Source: JAIXWP01 sp041391745
GTDB lineage: Bacteria > Bacteroidota > Bacteroidia > Flavobacteriales_D > Sanyastnellaceae
Reading direction: 5' to 3'
Length of the DNA stretch: 64,000 bases
NCBI GenBank assembly: GCA_041391745.1
Contig: JAWKNK010000003.1
Coordinates: 62,001-126,000, forward strand
The translations under genes and the position numbers were made by a program. This document shows positions 30,631 through 40,913 of this stretch, one piece after another (the first letter of the stretch is position 1; the number at the start of each line of letters is the position of its first letter). The notes under the pieces were generated by a model. It saw nothing but the letters and a program-made list of their open reading frames with translations, ran no database searches and was not told the origin of the DNA.

Positions 30631-33600
30631 TTACCGAACGATCGTTCGGTTAAGAACCTCAACATTACCATTTGAAATTGTAACTTGATAAGCCCCAACG
30701 GCCCATCCACTCATGTCTACAAATTCGTTTGCAGTCACATTCGATTTCTTGAAAATTTGTTGGCCATTCATTGCAGTAACAACAATGTCAACTGGTGCCA
30801 CAACTTTTCCGAACATTACATCAAATCCTCCATTGCGAACGATAAGCTGCATTTCATCTAACAAAGCGTCTTCCACAGAAACGGCGCCTTCAACGGCAAC
30901 TGTAACTGTTTCACTAAGCGAACATGACGCATTAGTTGCAATCATTTCTACTTGGTAGTTTCCTGCTTCATTGAATACGTATTGGAAGTTAGCGCCAATT
31001 CCTGCCACCATGCCATTCACTTTCCATTCCACTGTTGGGTTTCCTGAAAGTGAAGTGGTAACATTTAATTCTGCGCTACCATTTTCACTCAATACCAATG
31101 AAGGTTGGTAATCGATGATTCCACCGTGAATCGCATTTTCATCAAATGTTACAAATGCATGTTCTTCAATTGAACAAGAAGTAAATGCTCTAAACGTGTA
31201 CATTCCAGCATTCAACTCATCCAAAATCACTTGTGTATCTGTTGTTGTACCTGAAGTAATTTCATTTTCGTTTTCGTCCAACAATGACCATGAAAACTCT
31301 CCAGCATTCACCACAATAGCTTCAAACACTGCAGTTCCCAAATCGCATGTAGTAATAGAATTGGTAAACTCTGTTACAATTGGATTTGCTGGTTCAGTAA
31401 TAACAATGTCTGACATGCTTGAAGAACATTCTCCATTCAATGAATTCATTTCTAGTTCATATACGCCAGCAGGAACAAATACCAATGCACCACCATTCGA
31501 TGAAGTTGAAACTTCTGCTCCCAATTCATTCGTCAATGACCAAGACCAATCCCCAACTGGCGTGGTGATTGAAATTTCACCGTTTGGTAATCCGTAACAA
31601 TCAGAGTTAGAAACAATCACTTCTGCGGATGGAGTCACCCGAACAACCATTCGGTTTCCAGTGTAATCAGCTTCATCGTTCGTGAATGTTAAACTAGTTC
31701 CTTCTTCAATGGAATAAATAATTCCAGTGTGAGTATCTTCCATTGAAAGACAGCTTCCCACAGGAATATTTTGCAACTCAGGGAAGGAAATTGTAAACTC
31801 ACCAACTTGTGGAATATCAAGGAATAACGGCACTTGCAACAATTCTGTGGGCAATTCACGTATATCTATGGTTTGATAAATTCCATCCGCACTAACAAAT
31901 GCAAATTCGGCGTTTGTAGCAATTGGTGAATTCAATTTTTCTGCATCAAATTCCGCTTCATAAGAAGCGGTGGCGTTTTCATTAAATGCTAGGACGGCCT
32001 CATCACCTTGACCATTCATATCTAAAACAAAACGAACAAACATGGCATCTTCAGTGCTTCTTTCAAATGCTTGGTTGGTATTCGTCTTGTGCGATTCTTG
32101 GAAATTTAATGCTTGAGACGTTCCAGTAGCCCGTACAAAGAAAGCCTGGCTATGGGGGATGTATGGAGAGCCTGACCCTACTCCACCATTCGCAGAATAA
32201 GCGCGGTAACCGCCAATTCCTCCATCATAATAGTAGTAGTTATTCACATCAGAGCTATTTGCTTCCACACTCACCCAATTCACTTCTGAAGGATATGGGT
32301 TCACCAAGAGATTCCAACCATCACCCGTGCTTGAGTTGTTAGTGTAACTAAGAGGAATTGTAGTGTTTCCTTTTTGAATTGTTCCTGTCACATCCACAGT
32401 CAACGAAGGGCTGCTTTGATAAATAGCATATCCCTTTGTTGGATTAATGATATCTGAAATAGACGACATGCCTACCCATCCTTGGTTGCGATCGCCTGGA
32501 ACAGTTTCATCATAATAGTAGATATTATTGAAATTGTATGATGGATAATCTGATCCTACAACTCCTGTGGTCACCATATCATCGTTCCAAACATTATCAA
32601 TGGTGTGTGTAGTAGCCACCGTTGGCGCGCCGATATAAAAGTAACCTGCAGGTCCGCTTGGAATGAATCTTTCTACGGTGACATCACCTGAAATATCTCC
32701 CGTTGATGAAATCACGCCTATGCTCGACGAACCCGCCGCGTTTGATTTCAAAGTAAGGTTTCCGCCTGTTTGTAGCGTACCATTTTGAATGGTAATCACT
32801 CCATAGGTTTCAACATCACCCGATAGAACTGCACTGCCAAAATCATTGCTTACTATTAAATTATTGAGACTTGCTACTCCACCGCCTATAATGGTTTGTG
32901 CAACATTTCCTTTTAGAATAACCGTGCTAGTGCCAGGAGTAGTAGATCCATCTGCCACCAAATTTCCATATACACGAACGGTTGCCGAGCCCAGATCAAG
33001 ACTTGCTCCGGTGTCAACAGCCAAGTCACCAACATTTGCATTCACATCTGCTACAACTGGCGCTCCTGATTGTACAGTTAATCTTGTAAATCGTCCTGGA
33101 ACAACCGTTTGAGGAGTTCCAACAGTGGTTGGCGCCCAAATTGCTGCACTCAAGTTCCCACCTGGAGATTGACTAAAATATTCGCTGCGACATCCTTTTT
33201 GAGTTACAGCAATATCATCTAAAGAAAATTGATCACTACTGCTTCCTGTAAACACGAAGTCAGCGCCGAAGTAATTCATGGCATCGTGAGTTGTATTGGT
33301 AACCGTTCCAACAGAAACTAAGTTATCAAATCCACCATTGTTGTCAATGAACAACTCCCATTCTCCCAATTCATCTCTTGTAACTTGAATTCCCATCACT
33401 AACGTTGTTGTCGTCACAGGAACTGTAGAAGTTAAAATCGCAGTGTAGGCCCCTCCTGAAACAGAAAAAAGCGTTAGATAATCATTATTGTTATAATCCG
33501 GACCAACAGCGTATCCATCGAATGGACCTTGCACAGTTGTGGCGCTCGAAGCAATAGCCACATTGAAATAGTTTCCAGATGAAATATTTCTATTGAAATT

Positions 33601-35442
33601 TTTAAAATTGAATCTCCAAGTAGTGAACGCACCAGCCAATGAACTTTGTTTCAAGTCAGTAAAAACTTGGGAATGCCCGGGTAAACCAGTAGAAGATTTT
33701 CTTAAACTATACGTTCCACTTATTGGCGCAGAGCTGCTCGCTACAAAAGATCCTGTTCCAACTGAATTAGTCGAAGTCCAACCATTCGCATTTCCATCTT
33801 CAAAATCATCGCTCAACAAGGTAGCATAACCCATATCATCATCATTGATTGTAAGGGTGTACGAGCTAGGTGTGTTGATGTATGCGCTTTGACCACCTGT
33901 TACATTTTGAAGTGTAAAGACGAGATTCGCTAGATCGTCACAGTTGTCGTTTCCAAATACTGTGAACTGTGCATTTTTGGTGCCCGTTTCGCTTGCACTC
34001 CAGGTTACAGTTTGCGGAGCATAAGAAACCAATCTTCCCGTATCGCCGCTAGTAACAGCTACTTGAACCGAAGTACCCGTTGTGCTGCTCACATTAACAA
34101 TGTTTACTGGAATATTGATCACAAAACTTGCATCCGTTTCATTCACGCTATTTGATGTAGCATTGAAGTTCACATAAGTATTAGCTGGCAATGTTTTCAA
34201 TGTGAAATTGTCGAACTCTAGATGCTGATTAAAGCTGCTCGAATTTTTTGCCCAAACACCAAAATATCCATTGCTTGCTGGGGTTACAGTCGCCTCGGTG
34301 AAAGATCCCTGTGTAACGGTAGCCACATCGCCAATACAACTTAGTGCGTTTGGCGTCGATTGTGTTTCTGTTGCATTTTGGGGTAAAGCAGATGTACGAA
34401 TTGTCCAAACACCACTTTCGTTTCTGCTTATGTGAAATGCAATACCGTAATCTACAGCACCATCGTAGACTGTTGATGCACTTGTAAAAATGGTTGAAGC
34501 TGTTCCATTCACTACGCGATGGAAAGAAATAGGATCTGCACCCACAGCACCCAACTGAATATAATAACCATTGATTCCAGTGGTAGCTTTCAAATTGGCA
34601 TTATCCGAATAAAGCCAAATTCTTGTTCTGTTGGTTTCAGAAGCATTTGCTCGTCTTCCCATCCAGAAATACCAATCTTGTTGAGATTGCCAAGTGGTAA
34701 TTTGAGTAGAAATACTATTTACACTATCAACGGCAGCAACGTTCAATCTCAACGTATGTGTGCGCTGATTTTCTGAACCCGTTAATCCTGAAATATCGCT
34801 GTTATTTACAACAGTGAAATTTCCAGTATCGCCCGACCAAGTTGGTGTTGCACTAAAATCTCCATCAGAGAAACTATCGTTATTGTCGTATTCGAAATAG
34901 GCTAGGAAATTTAATCCGCCATTTGATGAATAGGCGAATTCCCCACATCCTGAGGAATTATTTTGATTTCCTTCAGCTTGCCAATACATTTCGATAACGT
35001 AAGAACCTGGCTCCGTTAGTCCCGCCAAAACATTTATATTTTGAGAAGAAGTTGTTCCCCATTTCTGATCACCTGAACTATTCAAGCCAGTACAAGGGAA
35101 GCCACAAATGAAACCGCCGCTCATTGCTGTGAATGAACCTGGCGTGTCGCATGTGCGATAAATTCTGTAATAAAGTTGGGCATTACACACATTGGAACTT
35201 CCGTTCTTGTATGTTTTGGCTTCGAAACCATTTAGAATAAATGATTGGGAGGAATTAAATCGTCCAAAACTTCTTTGATTTAAAGTTGCCGTTGGATCAT
35301 CCCCGTCTTGACCTGTGCTATAATAAACATCCGTACTAGCAGTGTTGAAAATGACATAGCCTTGCCAGATACCCCAGTCAGCTTTTGACTGCATGACAAT
35401 GAGAGAAAGAGCTCCCAGAAGCAAAAGTTTAAGTTTGCCCAT
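30631..35442 (-). CDS. Giant secreted T9SS protein, paralogue 1
   Basis: A 1603-residue surface protein. Order: signal peptide (MGKLKLLLLGALSLIVMQSKA), lectin- or LamG-like beta regions (about 30-420), a Calx-beta-like unit (about 425-540, ending TLTINDDD), a second such jelly-roll region, a hydrophobic beta-solenoid-like stretch (VYGNLVADGSTTPGTSTVIL), a conserved block with NDDMVTTGVVGSDYPSYNFN, SprB-like repeats near 1300-1500, and a C-terminal T9SS sorting domain. It is a clear relative of 36410-40815. Probably an adhesin or matrix-binding protein; ligand unknown. Confidence 0.9.
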   Translation of the reverse strand: MGKLKLLLLGALSLIVMQSKADWGIWQGYVIFNTASTDVYYSTGQDGDDPTATLNQRSFGRFNSSQSFILNGFEAKTYKNGSSNVCNAQLYYRIYRTCDTPGSFTAMSGGFICGFPCTGLNSSGDQKWGTTSSQNINVLAGLTEPGSYVIEMYWQAEGNQNNSSGCGEFAYSSNGGLNFLAYFEYDNNDSFSDGDFSATPTWSGDTGNFTVVNNSDISGLTGSENQRTHTLRLNVAAVDSVNSISTQITTWQSQQDWYFWMGRRANASETNRTRIWLYSDNANLKATTGINGYYIQLGAVGADPISFHRVVNGTASTIFTSASTVYDGAVDYGIAFHISRNESGVWTIRTSALPQNATETQSTPNALSCIGDVATVTQGSFTEATVTPASNGYFGVWAKNSSSFNQHLEFDNFTLKTLPANTYVNFNATSNSVNETDASFVINIPVNIVNVSSTTGTSVQVAVTSGDTGRLVSYAPQTVTWSASETGTKNAQFTVFGNDNCDDLANLVFTLQNVTGGQSAYINTPSSYTLTINDDDMGYATLLSDDFEDGNANGWTSTNSVGTGSFVASSSAPISGTYSLRKSSTGLPGHSQVFTDLKQSSLAGAFTTWRFNFKNFNRNISSGNYFNVAIASSATTVQGPFDGYAVGPDYNNNDYLTLFSVSGGAYTAILTSTVPVTTTTLVMGIQVTRDELGEWELFIDNNGGFDNLVSVGTVTNTTHDAMNYFGADFVFTGSSSDQFSLDDIAVTQKGCRSEYFSQSPGGNLSAAIWAPTTVGTPQTVVPGRFTRLTVQSGAPVVADVNANVGDLAVDTGASLDLGSATVRVYGNLVADGSTTPGTSTVILKGNVAQTIIGGGVASLNNLIVSNDFGSAVLSGDVETYGVITIQNGTLQTGGNLTLKSNAAGSSSIGVISSTGDISGDVTVERFIPSGPAGYFYIGAPTVATTHTIDNVWNDDMVTTGVVGSDYPSYNFNNIYYYDETVPGDRNQGWVGMSSISDIINPTKGYAIYQSSPSLTVDVTGTIQKGNTTIPLSYTNNSSTGDGWNLLVNPYPSEVNWVSVEANSSDVNNYYYYDGGIGGYRAYSANGGVGSGSPYIPHSQAFFVRATGTSQALNFQESHKTNTNQAFERSTEDAMFVRFVLDMNGQGDEAVLAFNENATASYEAEFDAEKLNSPIATNAEFAFVSADGIYQTIDIRELPTELLQVPLFLDIPQVGEFTISFPELQNIPVGSCLSMEDTHTGIIYSIEEGTSLTFTNDEADYTGNRMVVRVTPSAEVIVSNSDCYGLPNGEISITTPVGDWSWSLTNELGAEVSTSSNGGALVFVPAGVYELEMNSLNGECSSSMSDIVITEPANPIVTEFTNSITTCDLGTAVFEAIVVNAGEFSWSLLDENENEITSGTTTDTQVILDELNAGMYTFRAFTSCSIEEHAFVTFDENAIHGGIIDYQPSLVLSENGSAELNVTTSLSGNPTVEWKVNGMVAGIGANFQYVFNEAGNYQVEMIATNASCSLSETVTVAVEGAVSVEDALLDEMQLIVRNGGFDVMFGKVVAPVDIVVTAMNGQQIFKKSNVTANEFVDMSGWAVGAYQVTISNGNVEVLNRTIVR

Positions 35443-35676
35443 AATAGAATTTGTGTTTGGTTAAAAAAGAATTCGACTTAGTCTAAACGAATTCAGGTGT
35501 GAAAATAAGCAATCTATTGTAAATCACCACGCAAAATCTAGTGATTTATAGAAAAGATAAAACAGGTATAACGCTCGAATATGTACATTTGAACCATTCA
35601 TACTCGAAAAAAAGGGGTTTGTCGTTAAAAAAATCTATTTCATGGACGACACCTGTTCTTTTGTCGAACTTAAACG

Positions 35677-35684
35677 TATCTTTG
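35677..35684 (+). promoter_or_regulatory. -7 promoter box for ispD
   Basis: TATCTTTG, exact TAnnTTTG, 10 nt before the ATG at 35695, giving a very short leader. The spacer 35443-35676 upstream contains nothing else recognisable. Confidence 0.6.
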
Positions 35685-35694
35685 TCGAAGATTT

Positions 35695-36366
35695 ATGGCA
35701 AATCATCTAATCATTGTAGCAGGCGGAACCGGTTCTAGAATGGGCGGGGATCTTCCTAAACAGTTTTTAGAGATCAATCATAAACCGATTTTGGTACATA
35801 CCCTAGAGCGTTTTCATGCGTTCGACCCCAGTCTAAATATTATAGTGGTCCTCCATCCTGACTTCGTGGACTACTGGGTCGACCTCACAAGAACCCTGAA
35901 ATTTTCTGTACCGCATCAAATTGTAAAAGGAGGGAAAGAACGCTTTCATTCCGTAAAAAATGGATTAGATGCAATTCAGGACAAAACAGGTGTTGTGGGC
36001 GTACATGATGCTGTAAGACCTTTAGTTTCAAAACGCACTTTTGAAACTTCTTATAGCCAAGCGCGTATCAATGGCACTGCTATCCCAGTTGTGCCCGTTA
36101 CAGACAGTCTCCGACTGCTCGATAACGGACAAAACCAGATAGCAGACCGCAGCAAATTTCGGTTGGTGCAAACACCACAGTGTTTTGAGCTCCAATTGCT
36201 TCGGGAGGCTTTTAACCAAGCTTACCACCCTAGTTTTACCGACGACGCTTCTGTCGTTGAATCCCTAGGAGTCCGCCTACATCTGGTGGAAGGCAATCGC
36301 GAGAACATCAAAATCACTACGCCGGAAGACCTGCGAATGGCGCAAGCCTTTTTTGCGATTGATTAA
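35695..36366 (+). CDS. ispD: 2-C-methyl-D-erythritol 4-phosphate cytidylyltransferase
   Basis: A 223-residue enzyme of the MEP isoprenoid pathway that couples CTP to methylerythritol phosphate. The nucleotide-binding start IIVAGGTGSRMGGDLPKQFL is clear, along with VHDAVRPLVS, PVTDSLR, RSKFRLVQTPQCF and FTDDASVVE. Length is normal. It sits alone between the two giant paralogous T9SS genes, an odd location for a housekeeping gene. Confidence 0.96.
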   Translation: MANHLIIVAGGTGSRMGGDLPKQFLEINHKPILVHTLERFHAFDPSLNIIVVLHPDFVDYWVDLTRTLKFSVPHQIVKGGKERFHSVKNGLDAIQDKTGVVGVHDAVRPLVSKRTFETSYSQARINGTAIPVVPVTDSLRLLDNGQNQIADRSKFRLVQTPQCFELQLLREAFNQAYHPSFTDDASVVESLGVRLHLVEGNRENIKITTPEDLRMAQAFFAID

Positions 36367-36409
36367 TGCTTTTTATTTTTTAATAAAGTTCGACTCAACT
36401 AACATCTAA

Positions 36410-39400
36410 ATGATGAAACACCTATGCTATGTAGCGATAGCCATGCTTGGCTTCTCGCTCAACACCTTCGCGTCTTACTCGACGTCCGAAGCACTGAGTG
36501 CACCGCCTATAGGCACGTGCTCCTCTCAATTGCTGGATGCCTTTTCAGACAGCAATTTTGATAACAATCCAGTATGGTCTGGCGATGACAATGATTGGAG
36601 TATTGGTTCTGGAAACAATTCGGGACCGAATGTAAATAACTCCCGTGTTCTGCGCGTAGATGGCGGATCCAACAATCCTGGAACTTACCAACTAACTACT
36701 CCAATAAACGATTGGCAAACCCAACAAGAATGGGCTTTCTGGATTGGTAGACGCACCGCCACAAGCACCACAAGTACAGGTCCGTTTGGCTGTTCGCAAA
36801 TGAAACCAACCTGACATCAAATACTATCGATGGATATAGAATATTCATGGGTGATGGTGGAAACCAAGAAATCTATTTACAAAAAGTGGTTAATGGAGTA
36901 GCCACAAACATTATTACCTCATCAGGTAATATCAGTAGCAGTAGAACCGATTATTCCTTCACTATTCGAGTAACGCACGACGAGCAAGGAAACTGGCAAC
37001 TGTATACTTCTGCCTTACCAACTTCAAATGGTCAAGGCTTGTCACCATCTGCCAACCCCACTACTGCAAGCACCGTTCTACAAGGCACGGGGAATGATAG
37101 TTCCATTCTACTAAACGGAAACGCCTACTTTGGACTTGCTGTCTTGGTTCCAAACCTAGGAGGAAACAACTCTAACTCTAGAACAACTGAATTTGATAAT
37201 TTTTACTTTACGCCCTGCCAACCTAACACCACAGTGCAATTCGCTACTACTTCATTCACAGAAAATGAAGCAGATGCAAATACAATTCAAATTCCGATTT
37301 CAATCACTAATCCTCATCCAAGTGTAGCCACTACTGCAAGTGTTGTGCTCACATCGGGTGATGCTTCTTCCATAGGAAACTACACAACGCAATCTGTTAC
37401 TTTCCCTGCCGGAAGCAGCTCGATACAATATATCTCTGTTACAATCTCAGATGATGATATTTGTAATGGAGCTTACAGCTCTTTTACTTTTTCACTGGAA
37501 AACATTTCTGGTGGATATGTTGCAATTGCCGGAAATGGAGCAACAGCGACACTTCTAGTTCAAGACAACGAGCAGGTTTCGGCTGAAATTCTAAATGAAA
37601 ATTTTGAATCCGGTAGTGCCGCGGATTGGTTTAGTCCTGTTGTTGGTTCTTTCAACGCATCAACCTCAAACCCTATCAACGGAGCTTATTCGCTTCGTCA
37701 TATGGATCAGGGTCAAACAAATGGAGGTGCCACAAGTTTTTCTACATATATGAACGGCACTGAACTCACCGGTACAAATACTACTTGGAGATTCAATGTC
37801 CGCACATTCAACAATGAACCCAACACTTCCAATTATTTCATTGTTTGTTTAACAAATGATGAAGCCGACATAGCCAATCAAACGATTGACGGTTATGCCG
37901 TCGGAATCATTCCTTCTTTTTGGTATAATCAAGATTATGTTTACCTCTGGAGAACGGAGGGGGATTATCTCTACCCAATTATCAGCACAACTATTGACTG
38001 GGGAACGAACCTAGATAAAGTTGGATTCGAAGTGACTCGCGATGCAGATGGAAACTGGGAGTTGAAATTAGACTTGGACGGAGACTTCGATAATCTTGTT
38101 TCTCAAGGTACAGCTCAAGATACGTACTGGTCACACCTTGACTATTTTGGAACATACTACGTATACAACACAAGCACCATCGGTGCCTTTAGTATGGATG
38201 ATATTCTTGTGACTCAAGAAAGTTGTGCCAACACATACTATTCTCAAATGAGTGGTAATAGTGGTGATGCTATTTGGTCTACTTCTCCAGTTGGCACGCC
38301 AATCGATGTAACAGGAGGACCTTTCAGCTCATTCATTGTACAGAACGGACATTCGGTTACACTTTCTGAAAATTTACTTTGCCACGATTTCACTATTGAG
38401 ACAGGCGGAACATTTTCTGGAAGTACTGCTACTTTGAACATGAGAGGCAATTTTGTGAATGATGGAACTTTCACTCCTTCAAGTGGAACGGTACATTTTA
38501 AAGGATCTCAAGCCCAAACCATTTCCGGAACAGGAGTACTCGATTTTTATAATATAGAAATGACCAACGCGTCAGGTGTTTCATTAAATAATGCCGCGAA
38601 TTTGAGAGGTCAACTTCGACCACACACTGGAACATTCAACACAAATAACCAATTGACGTTGATTTCTAATGCTACTGGAACTGGTTCTATTGGTACAATC
38701 GAGTCAGGTGCAGATGTAATAGGACAAATTACTTTGCAACGTTATATCCCAGCTGGACCGCAATACTACGTGTATTTGGCCAACCCCATTTTGAACCAAA
38801 CACTTCAAGATTGGAATGATGATATGACGACCACAGGTTTCCCTGGTTCAAACTATCCAAACTACAACTTCAACAATATTTACACTTACGATGAAACGCA
38901 ACCTGGCCATAGAAATATTGGTTGGACAGGTGCTACAGGAATTACGCAGGCGATGAATCCTCAAAAAGGATACATTGTGTACATGAACGCCAACGCGGCT
39001 ACAGTTGATGCAACTGGTGAATTCCAAAAAGGTGACATTGCTGTTCCACTTGACTACAATGACTTCGAGCCTGGAACTGGAGGCTTTAATGCTGATGGTT
39101 GGAACTTGGTTTCAAACATTTATCCTGCTACAATCGACTGGATTGCATTGAAACAGAACAGCATTGAATGGGGAGTGGACAACGCTTCATATTATTCATA
39201 TGATGCTGCTGCATCTAACTATAGAAGTTACAATGCCGAGCTAGCTGCTGGTACTGGCAACAGATACATAGCTAGCTGTCAATCATTCTTCATCCAATCT
39301 TCTTCGGCTTTGCAAACACTGCACTTCTCTGAATCAGTGAAGAGCACGAGCTCTGCGGCTTTCCAAAGAGATACTGAAGAAGCTTCTTTGATCCGTTTCT

Positions 39401-40815
39401 CTTTGGCAAAGGGAACCATGAATGACGAAGTACTTTTAGTAGTGAAAAACGATGCTACCTTCGGATTTGATGAAATGTATGATGCAGTAAAATGGGATAG
39501 TCCAGTTGCAACAGCACCGGAAATGGCCTTGATGGTGAATGATACATTGAAAACATCCATCAACTCTATTCCATCTTTCACAGAAAACATTGAAATCCCA
39601 CTTTGGATGGAAATGCCTGCTGCTGGTACCTACACGTTCAAAATCACACAAATGCAAAACATACCTACGGGTTCTTGTTTGACCATTGAAGATCTTGTTG
39701 ACGGAACCATTACAGCTTTGGGTGTTGACGAAACGATTTCTATCACCGTTAGCGCACCGTATAGTGGAAACCGAATGATCGTTCGGTTGACCGCTCCGCT
39801 TCAAATCACTTCTACAAATGCTACTTGTTTTGGAGTAGCGGATGGTAACATTCAAGTAACCGTTCCTTCTGAAGGGTGGTTTATTGTAGCTGAGGATAAC
39901 TTAGGAAACTCGATATATGCAACTGAAGGCATGATTGAAAACCTTCCTGCCGGTTATTATACTATCACTATGGAAAATGTGGAAGCACTTTGTACAGGAA
40001 ATACTGCAATCGTTGAAATCGCTGAACCAGAATTGATTCAAAGTGAAGTTCAACTTACACTCGACTATTGCAACAGCGGAGAATCAGGCCGTATCGAAAT
40101 GATGTTGGGGAATGCTGAACAGTTTGAATACATTCTGACAAGCAGCGAAGGTGTTGTTGTAACGGAAGGTAGTGTAGAGGACAGTTACAAAATCCTTGCA
40201 GGTTTAGCTCACGACATTTACAGCTTGCAAGTTATTTCAGGTTGTTTCAATGAAACTACTACTGTAAACTTGAACGATCCTAACGCAGTATTATTAGATG
40301 TTGTACTTAACACTCCTTCATTGGAATTGACGGTAGGTGAAACAGTTTCGATCCTTGCAGATGCAATCTCTGAATCTGAAGTTGAATACGAATGGATCGT
40401 TAACGGATTCGACGGTGGCGATCAAAACTACCTCGACTTTGTAGTAAACACTGCTGGTACATACAACATTCAGTGTATTGCAACCAATGGAAATTGTACG
40501 GCTACTGCATATACACAAGCTATAGTAACAGAAAATGAAAATACGGTAGGTGTGGAAGAAGAAGTGAAAGACGGACCTACTGCAATCATTACACGTATGG
40601 GTAACGCAGTAATCGTAACTTTCGAAAAAGCGACTTCATCAAAAGCTAATATTGAAATTTACAATGCCGCGGGTGCTCTTGTAATGAGGGTAAGCGGAGC
40701 CGCAAATGGCGGTCAAGTAAGAACAATCGATATTACAGGTCTTTCAAGAGGAATGTATTCGATTGTAATTGTTCAGGACAATCAAAAGCTTGCACAACAG
40801 CAAATTATCAAGTAA
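36410..40815 (+). CDS. Giant secreted T9SS protein, paralogue 2, frame-disrupted
   Basis: First frame 36410-36814 (signal peptide MMKHLCYVAIAMLGFSLNTFA and the first beta domain), second frame from about 36790 to 40815. The break is near 36775-36800: the next frame reads VWLFANETNLTSNTIDGYRI without a gap in similarity, so a one-base indel is enough. About 1468 residues in total. It contains Calx-beta-like units (TATLLVQDNE), the block NDDMTTTGFPGSNYPNYNFN shared with paralogue 1, and a C-terminal T9SS sorting domain (IEIYNAAGALVMRVSG ... GMYSIVIVQDN). Likely adhesin; role unproven. Confidence 0.88.
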
Positions 40816-40839
40816 GTTTTTTTCTTGGGTAAAATAGAG

Positions 40840-40872
40840 GCGCCTTTACCGTTCATGTAACGGTAAAGGCGC
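40840..40872 (+). terminator. Terminator after the giant T9SS gene
   Basis: GCGCCTTTACCGTT and AACGGTAAAGGCGC form a perfect 14-bp stem with a 5-nt loop, followed by a T-rich tract with one interruption. Confidence 0.88.
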
Positions 40873-40913
40873 TTTCTCTTTTTGTGACATATATTTCGAG
40901 CAAATTAATTACC

